Below are positions 5,220 to 9,886 of a stretch of 9,886 nt of DNA, piece after piece. The DNA is from Clostridia bacterium. Lineage in GTDB: Bacteria > Bacillota > Clostridia > Oscillospirales > CAG-272. A program made the translations under genes and the position numbers. Below the pieces are notes generated by a model, which made no database searches, was not told the origin of the DNA, and saw nothing but the letters and a program-made list of their open reading frames with translations. The stretch spans positions 1 through 9,886 of the forward strand of contig JAFTHJ010000224.1 in assembly GCA_017457465.1 (NCBI GenBank). Direction: 5' to 3'. Numbering within the stretch: the stretch's first letter is position 1; each line of letters begins with the position of its first letter.

Positions 5220-6172
5220 AAAAATGCTTTGTAGGCTTTGATACGAGTAACTACACCACCTCCGCCGCGGTCTGTGATATGAGCGGTGAGATAGTCGCGA
5301 ATATCAAGCGCCCGTTGCCTGTCAAATCGGGGGAGTGCGGACTGCGCCAAGCGGATGCGGTTTTCGCGCACATTAAAAATCTCCCCTCGCTTACGGACGA
5401 GCTCTCACAAGCGCTTAACGGATATGAGACGGTAGCGGTGGGCGTTTCGGCAAGACCGCGGAATGCGGAGGGCTCTTATATGCCCTGCTTTCTGTCGGGT
5501 GTAGCGGCGGCTCATTCCTTTGCCGCCCCCGCAAAGCTTCCGATATTCGAGTTTTCGCATCAGAGCGGACATATTATGGCGGCGGCATATTCATCGGGAG
5601 AGTCGGAGAGACTCCTCAAGGACAGATTTCTTGCCTTTCACGTGTCGGGCGGCACGACAGAAGCGCTGCTTGTGACTCCGTGCGGCAATTCATTTTCAGC
5701 GGAGCTCGTGGGCGAGACTCTCGACCTTAACGCGGGACAGGTAATCGACAGAGTGGGAGTATCTCTCGGTCTGGATTTTCCCTGCGGAGCGGCGCTTGAG
5801 CGACTTGCGAAAAACTACGGAGGCAAGGTCTTCCGACCGAGAATCTCTGTGCGCGAGGGAAAATGCAACCTCTCGGGACTTCAGAATATGGCGCAGACGC
5901 TTTTTGAGAAAGAGAAGGACAGAGAAGCGGTGGCGGCGTTTGTGTTCGATTTTATCTGCCGTACGCTTATCGAAATGTGCGGACAGCTTATGGCAAAATA
6001 CGGCGAGATGCCCGTGCTTTTTGCGGGGGGCGTTATGTCGAATACCTATATGAGGGATATGATACGCAAAGAACTTGACGCATACTTCTCCGAACCCGCA
6101 TTTTCCGCGGATAACGCGGCGGGAATTGCCCTGCTGTGCAGAGAGGAATATCTTTCGTCACAGACAAAATAA
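5216..6172 (+). CDS. TsaD/Kae1-like protein (peptidase M22 family paralogue)
   Basis: This 318-residue protein belongs to the Kae1/TsaD/YgjD ASKHA family once called O-sialoglycoprotein endopeptidases. Visible motifs: N-terminal phosphate loop FVGFDTSNYTTS (5-16); metal-site segment FSHQSGHIMAA (113-123) with His115 and His119; HVSGGTTEALLV (142-153); GETLDLNAGQVIDRVG (166-181); LFAGGVMSNTYMR (268-280); and FSADNAAGIA (296-305), where Asp299 fits the last metal ligand. True TsaD makes the threonylcarbamoyl group of t6A37 in tRNA with TsaB and TsaE and typically has H-x-E-G-H; here Glu is Ser and the protein is somewhat shorter. It is thus more likely a clostridial paralogue than the essential TsaD, with unknown function. 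It overlaps nusB by four bases and precedes xseA by 45, so it is part of the operon. Confidence 0.85.
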   Translation: MKKCFVGFDTSNYTTSAAVCDMSGEIVANIKRPLPVKSGECGLRQADAVFAHIKNLPSLTDELSQALNGYETVAVGVSARPRNAEGSYMPCFLSGVAAAHSFAAPAKLPIFEFSHQSGHIMAAAYSSGESERLLKDRFLAFHVSGGTTEALLVTPCGNSFSAELVGETLDLNAGQVIDRVGVSLGLDFPCGAALERLAKNYGGKVFRPRISVREGKCNLSGLQNMAQTLFEKEKDREAVAAFVFDFICRTLIEMCGQLMAKYGEMPVLFAGGVMSNTYMRDMIRKELDAYFSEPAFSADNAAGIALLCREEYLSSQTK

Positions 6173-6217
6173 ACAAAGAAAGGACGCGGACACCTTTGTC
6201 CCGAGGCGGTAAATAAA

Positions 6218-7477
6218 ATGAATATTTATGGCGAGAGTGTCAGCGTCTCTGCCCTTAACGGATATATAAAGCAGATGATGGAGCGCGACGATTTTCTGTC
6301 TGGCGTGGCTATCCGCGGAGAGATATCGAACTTCAAAAGAAATATTTCGGGACACCTTTATTTCTCGCTCAAGGATGACGGAGCGGCGGTGAGCGCCGTT
6401 ATGTTCAGAGGAGCGGCTTCAAAGCTCACGTTTCTTCCGTCCGACGGAATGCAGGTTACAATATACGGCAGAGTGTCGGTCTATGAAAAGACGGGACAGT
6501 ATCAGATATACGCAGAAACAATGGTTTCCGACGGTATAGGAGAACTTGCGAGGGCGTATGAGGCAATGAAACGCCGTCTGGAGGCAGAGGGACTTTTCGC
6601 GGAGGCGAGAAAAAAGCCGCTTCCAAAGCTTCCGAAACGGATAGGAATAATCACCTCTCCCACAGGAGCGGCAATAAGAGATATGCTTAACGTCACGGGA
6701 AGAAGATACCCTTTGGCGGACATACTGATTTTTCCCGCGGCGGTTCAGGGGGCGGATGCTCCGTGGCAGCTGACCTCGGGAATAGGATATTTCAACGCGG
6801 AGAAAAACGTTGATGTTATAATTATCGGCAGAGGCGGAGGCTCGATAGAGGACCTGTGGGCGTTTAACGACGAGGGACTTGTGAGAGCGGTTGCGGCATC
6901 CGAGATACCCGTCATATCGGCGGTGGGGCACGAGACCGATTTCACGCTCTGCGATTTCGCGGCAGACCGACGTGCGCCGACTCCCTCGGCGGCGGCAGAA
7001 CTTGCCGTGCCCGACAGAGCAACCCTCTGCAACTACCTATCCTCAAGAGAGGACAGGATAACACGGCGGATAAATTCTGTCATCAATCGAAAAACAGAGG
7101 ATATATTGAATCTTGAAAAGATAATCACGAGGAACTCTCCCTCGTATAAGCTTGAAACCTCACAGCGCGAGATAGTCTATCTCGGCGCGAGAATAGAGAA
7201 CGCCGCGAAAAAAAGAGTTGGCGATTCCTCGGCAAAACTTGCCGAGTTATCCGCGAAGCTTACGGGAATGAACCCATTGGCGGTACTTGCGAGAGGATAC
7301 GGAGCGGTCGAGAATTCCGAGGGACAGATAGTGAATTCGGCATCACGACTGAAGGTTGGAGATAATATCGGCATTATAATGTCGGACGGCAAGGTCAGCG
7401 CCTCTGTTACCGATATAAAGGTAAAGAGAAGGGCGCGTAAGAATGGAAAGGAGCTTGAGAAGAATGAAGAAAAATGA
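6218..7477 (+). CDS. xseA: Exodeoxyribonuclease VII large subunit
   Basis: The 419-residue protein is a full-length XseA, the catalytic subunit of exonuclease VII, which degrades single-stranded DNA from both ends into oligonucleotides. The N-terminal OB-fold for DNA binding spans about 1-100 (EISNFKRNISGHLYFSLKD at 35-53). The catalytic domain shows RIGIITSPTGAAIRDM (141-156), the glycine motif IIIGRGGGSIEDLWAFNDE (201-219), and SAVGHETDFTLCDFAADRRAPTPSAAAEL beginning at 234. A long helical region and a C-terminal segment with NPLAVLARGYG and DGKV, as in the family, follow. ATG 6218 has GAGGCGG upstream. The 45-base gap before it contains only a small hairpin (GGACA, CCTT, TGTCC). Its end overlaps xseB by 14 bases, consistent with coupled synthesis of the small subunit. 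Confidence 0.97.
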   Translation: MNIYGESVSVSALNGYIKQMMERDDFLSGVAIRGEISNFKRNISGHLYFSLKDDGAAVSAVMFRGAASKLTFLPSDGMQVTIYGRVSVYEKTGQYQIYAETMVSDGIGELARAYEAMKRRLEAEGLFAEARKKPLPKLPKRIGIITSPTGAAIRDMLNVTGRRYPLADILIFPAAVQGADAPWQLTSGIGYFNAEKNVDVIIIGRGGGSIEDLWAFNDEGLVRAVAASEIPVISAVGHETDFTLCDFAADRRAPTPSAAAELAVPDRATLCNYLSSREDRITRRINSVINRKTEDILNLEKIITRNSPSYKLETSQREIVYLGARIENAAKKRVGDSSAKLAELSAKLTGMNPLAVLARGYGAVENSEGQIVNSASRLKVGDNIGIIMSDGKVSASVTDIKVKRRARKNGKELEKNEEK

Positions 7478-7715
7478 GCTTTCATTTGAGGCGGCGGTAA
7501 GACGGCTTGAGGCGATAGCCGCAGAGCTTGAAAAGGAGAACGCCGCGCTTGATACCTCACTTGCGCTTTATGAGGAGGGCGTCAAGCTTATAAGATATTG
7601 TAATTCAATGCTTGAGGACGCGGAAAGAAAAATAAAGATACTTACCGTAAACGCTGACGGAGAGCCGCAGGAGAGCGACTTCGGCGAGGCAAACGGCAAT
7701 TCTGAAGAAAATTGA
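7464..7715 (+). CDS. xseB: Exodeoxyribonuclease VII small subunit
   Basis: The 83-residue product is XseB, several copies of which coat the coiled-coil arm of XseA in exonuclease VII. The core ELSFEAAVRRLEAIAAELEKENAALDTSLALYEEGVKLIRYCNSMLEDAERKI is a textbook match: two helices with the L-D-x-S-L-x-L-Y-E-E-G turn. I start it at ATG 7464, giving the usual MKKNELSFE beginning; AAAGGAG lies 10 bases upstream and GAGAAGA immediately before. An in-frame ATG at 7443 would add seven residues and is the alternative. It overlaps xseA by 14 bases, and ispA begins 10 bases after its stop. The acidic C-terminal tail (about 64-83) is not conserved in the family. Confidence 0.95.
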   Translation: MKKNELSFEAAVRRLEAIAAELEKENAALDTSLALYEEGVKLIRYCNSMLEDAERKIKILTVNADGEPQESDFGEANGNSEEN

Positions 7716-7725
7716 GGTGAATGAT

Positions 7726-8616
7726 ATGACACAGAAGGTAATAGAACAGCTTAACATAGATGCGGAGCTTACCGAAGGGGCACTCGCGGAATATTTTGTG
7801 CGGGAGGATGAGGATATAAAGACTCTGCTTGAGGCAGAGAAGTATTCGCTTTTTGCGGGTGGAAAGAGAATCCGTCCGTTTCTGACTATAGAGTTTTGTA
7901 AGCTCTTCGGCGGAGACGAGAAGGCGGCGCTTCCGTTCGCATGTGCTATTGAAATGATACACACCTACTCGCTTATTCACGATGACCTGCCTTGTATGGA
8001 TAACGACGATACAAGACGCGGAAAGCCCACGAATCACAAGGTGTACGGTTATCCGACAGCGCTTCTCGCGGGAGACGGTCTGCTCACTCGCGCCTTTGGC
8101 GTGGCGGCGGCGAATCCTTACGTGAGCGTAAAGACCGCGCTTGACGCGGTGAGAATTCTCTCGGAATGCTCGGGAGAGTTCGGAATGGTCGGAGGTCAGA
8201 TTATAGACCTTGAGGGAGAGAGTGAGCGCATATCTGTCGAGAAGCTGACAAAGCTTCACACAATGAAAACAGGAGCGCTTATAAGAGCTGCGGCAATTAT
8301 GGGCGCACTTGCGGCAGGACTTGCTCCCGACTCGCCCGAGGTGGCGGCAACCGCGGATTACGCCTCGAAGATAGGACTTGCTTTTCAGGTAATAGATGAT
8401 ATACTTGATATTACCGCATCGGAGGAGTCGTTGGGTAAGCCTGTTGGCTCGGATATGTGTAATAACAAAACCACATTTATGACCTATTTCGATATAGATG
8501 TTGCGAGAAGCTACGCGACAGAGCTTACGGCATCCGCCGTATCCGACATATCGGAATATGAAAATTCTGAAATTTTAACTGATTTCGCCGTATATCTGCT
8601 GGACAGAGACAGATAA
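7726..8616 (+). CDS. ispA: Polyprenyl synthetase, probably farnesyl diphosphate synthase
   Basis: This 296-residue enzyme belongs to the trans-prenyltransferase family and condenses isopentenyl diphosphate with allylic diphosphates. Seen: GGKRIRP (45-51), first aspartate-rich motif HDDLPCMDNDD (Asp86, Asp87, Asp92, with the two-residue insertion of bacterial type II enzymes), GEFGMVGGQIIDLEGE (150-165), LHTMKTGALIRAA, and second motif QVIDDILDI (Asp224, Asp225, Asp228), then LGKPVGSDMCNNKTTF. Tyr81, five residues before the first Asp, fits a C15 product as in IspA. ATG 7726 has GAGGTG six bases upstream; a GTG at 7717 is in frame but overlaps that site. The farnesyl diphosphate would feed undecaprenyl and other prenyl lipids. 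It lies between xseB and the PAP2-like gene. Confidence 0.94.
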   Translation: MTQKVIEQLNIDAELTEGALAEYFVREDEDIKTLLEAEKYSLFAGGKRIRPFLTIEFCKLFGGDEKAALPFACAIEMIHTYSLIHDDLPCMDNDDTRRGKPTNHKVYGYPTALLAGDGLLTRAFGVAAANPYVSVKTALDAVRILSECSGEFGMVGGQIIDLEGESERISVEKLTKLHTMKTGALIRAAAIMGALAAGLAPDSPEVAATADYASKIGLAFQVIDDILDITASEESLGKPVGSDMCNNKTTFMTYFDIDVARSYATELTASAVSDISEYENSEILTDFAVYLLDRDR

Positions 8617-8620
8617 GGCG

Positions 8621-8634
8621 GGGAGGTAAATTTG
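8621..8634 (+). promoter_or_regulatory. Ribosome binding site fixing a TTG start
   Basis: GGGAGGT at 8621-8627 stands four bases before TTG 8632. It decides the start of the PAP2-like gene, whose first in-frame ATG (residue 32) would delete the first conserved span. Confidence 0.8.
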
Positions 8635-9093
8635 ACTGCAATCAAAAATCTTTTCGGAAACTATTTTATTATCGCTCCCGCAACGGCGTGGTTTACGGCG
8701 CAGATAATAAAGGTTTTCACGGGTATGTTTAAAAAGAGAAAATTTAATCTTATCACACTGCTTTTCTCAAACGGAGGTATGCCAAGCTCCCATTCCGCGG
8801 CGGTCTGCGCACTTGCGGCTGGAAGCGTTATAAGATTCGGCGTGGCTTCCTTTGAGTGCGCTATATGCGGTATTTTCGCGGTTATCGTAATGATGGATGC
8901 CTCGGGAGTACGCTATGAGACGGGAGAACAGGCGAAGATAATAAATAAGATAACCAAAGAGCTGTTTTCGGGAAAAACAGAGGATATTAATACGGGACTC
9001 AAGGAGCTTGTGGGACACACGCCCTTTCAGGTTTTGATGGGTGCGCTTCTTGGAATAGCGGTAGGAATTCTTTTGTCCTTCGTTATGCATTAA
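8632..9093 (+). CDS. Divergent PAP2 family membrane protein (YuiD-like, DUF212)
   Basis: The 153-residue protein matches the short divergent PAP2 (acid phosphatase/vanadium haloperoxidase-related) family. Key segments: a first span with FTAQIIKVF (about 21-29), GGMPSSHSAAVCALA (48-62) with the PSSHS core, a span near 70-88, MMDASGVRYETGEQAKIIN (87-105), and LVGHTPFQVLMGALLGI (126-142), where the GHTP-x-x-V/Q motif supplies the second histidine, then a final span. By analogy with PAP2 enzymes it may act on a lipid phosphate, perhaps a prenyl diphosphate given ispA next door; that is inference. The start is TTG 8632: GGGAGGT (8621-8627) is well placed and no ATG occurs near the family's normal N-terminus. 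Confidence 0.9.
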   Translation: MTAIKNLFGNYFIIAPATAWFTAQIIKVFTGMFKKRKFNLITLLFSNGGMPSSHSAAVCALAAGSVIRFGVASFECAICGIFAVIVMMDASGVRYETGEQAKIINKITKELFSGKTEDINTGLKELVGHTPFQVLMGALLGIAVGILLSFVMH

Positions 9094-9094
9094 G

Positions 9095-9877
9095 ATGAGA
9101 GTGGACGTATATCTGGCTGCCGCGGGTTATACCCCGAGCCGAAAGAAAGCACAGGACTTAATAGACGCGGGAGCCGTGTTTATTGACGGAGAACAGGTAA
9201 AAAAATCCTCGGCGCTTATCAATCACGAAACAGAGCACGAGGTGAAGATAGAACAGGTGTTCAAGTATGTAAGCCGAGGCGGAATGAAGCTTGAAGCGGC
9301 GCTTGATGCCTTTCGTATAAACGTCAACGGAAAAAAAGCGGTTGATATTGGCGCGTCCACGGGCGGATTCACAGACTGTCTGCTTCAGAGGGGCGCCGCG
9401 CGTGTGGTGGCTATCGACGCGGGATACGGACAGCTTCACGAGAGTCTGCGTGAAAACCCGAGAGTCGTATGCGTTGAGCATTTCAATGCGCGTGAGCTTA
9501 CGCTCGAGACGGTGGGAGAGCCGTGTCAGGTAGCGACCGCAGACGTTTCCTTTATATCACAGACATATATTCTTCCGAGAATAGCCGAGGTTTTGTGTGA
9601 CGGCGGTGTTTTCGTAAGTCTTATCAAGCCTCAATTTGAGGTAGGTCAGCAGGGACTGGGTAAGAACGGAATCGTGGTAAATGCCGCATACCGATATCTG
9701 GCGGTGAAAAGAGTCGTGAATTGTGCCGTTGAAAACGGATTTGACTGTATCGGTCTTATACCCTCGCCTATTACGGGCGGCGACGGAAACAGAGAATATC
9801 TCGCGTATTTTATAAAAAAGCAGTGCGTTAAGCCAAAGCTTGAGGACAAAATGATTCTTGCTATCACCAAAAAGTAA
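9095..9877 (+). CDS. tlyA: TlyA family rRNA (cytidine-2'-O)-methyltransferase
   Basis: The 260-residue protein has the TlyA layout: an N-terminal S4 RNA-binding domain (about 1-58; MRVDVYLAAAGYTPSRKKAQ and AGAVFIDGEQVKKS), then an FtsJ-like Rossmann methyltransferase. VDIGASTGGFTDCLLQRGA (83-101) is the S-adenosylmethionine loop, and the K-D-K-E catalytic tetrad is visible as Lys65 (GGMKLEAAL), Asp150 (TADVSF), Lys178 (SLIKPQF) and Glu234 (GNREYL). Characterised members 2'-O-methylate cytidines in 16S and sometimes 23S rRNA, affecting capreomycin sensitivity; older annotations call them haemolysin A. The ATG begins one base after the PAP2-like gene's stop with no clear Shine-Dalgarno, so translation is probably coupled. 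The remaining nine bases of the window are too short to show the next gene. Confidence 0.95.
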   Translation: MRVDVYLAAAGYTPSRKKAQDLIDAGAVFIDGEQVKKSSALINHETEHEVKIEQVFKYVSRGGMKLEAALDAFRINVNGKKAVDIGASTGGFTDCLLQRGAARVVAIDAGYGQLHESLRENPRVVCVEHFNARELTLETVGEPCQVATADVSFISQTYILPRIAEVLCDGGVFVSLIKPQFEVGQQGLGKNGIVVNAAYRYLAVKRVVNCAVENGFDCIGLIPSPITGGDGNREYLAYFIKKQCVKPKLEDKMILAITKK

Positions 9878-9886
9878 ATTACAAGG

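Noticed and set aside
6182..6212. Hairpin GGACA-CCTT-TGTCC before xseA as a terminator or attenuator
   Set aside because: The stem is five base pairs with no T-run; operon continuity is more likely.
1..9886. CRISPR arrays, tRNA or rRNA genes, insertion sequences, phage or toxin-antitoxin genes
   Set aside because: Reading both strands showed no direct-repeat arrays, RNA-gene signatures, transposase motifs or phage-like genes.

Overview
The window reads as the chromosome of a Gram-positive anaerobe of the class Clostridia, most likely in or near the Ruminococcaceae/Oscillospiraceae. This is inferred from gene order (nusB, an M22-family gene, xseA, xseB, ispA, a PAP2-like gene and tlyA on one strand), strong GGAGG-type ribosome binding sites, one convincing TTG start, sigma-A-type promoters and paired lipoproteins of the DUF4358 and SGNH types. 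No rRNA, tRNA, CRISPR array, insertion sequence or phage gene was seen.

Left part (1-1450, + strand): the last 59 codons of a short-chain dehydrogenase/reductase are followed by a split ThrE-type threonine/serine exporter. Its two subunit genes overlap by four bases and end at a clean hairpin that probably serves as a bidirectional terminator.

Middle (1469-4653, - strand): a visibly AT-richer gene encodes an XRE-type repressor domain fused to about eight membrane spans, behind a perfect consensus promoter (TTGACA, 17 bases, TATAAT). Upstream of it lies a compact group, in transcription order: a 55-residue small ORF of unknown function, a four-span membrane protein with its own good promoter, an SGNH/GDSL-type lipoprotein, and a DUF4358 lipoprotein. 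This group looks like a cell-envelope module.

Right part (4671-9877, + strand): a sigma-A-type promoter and a 94-base leader precede a tightly packed six- to seven-gene housekeeping operon: nusB (transcription antitermination), a divergent TsaD/Kae1-like protein, xseA and xseB (both subunits of exonuclease VII), ispA (farnesyl diphosphate synthase), a divergent PAP2-like membrane protein, and tlyA (S4 plus FtsJ-like rRNA methyltransferase). Genes overlap or are separated by at most 45 bases, so co-transcription and translational coupling are likely. The dxs gene that often sits between ispA and tlyA in Clostridia is absent here.

I do not see a strong case for a wholly new system. The best leads are the unlisted 55-residue small ORF with a tandem duplication across its start codon, the TsaD paralogue with an altered metal-site motif inside the exonuclease VII operon, and the membrane-bound repressor gene with a dyad around its -35 box.
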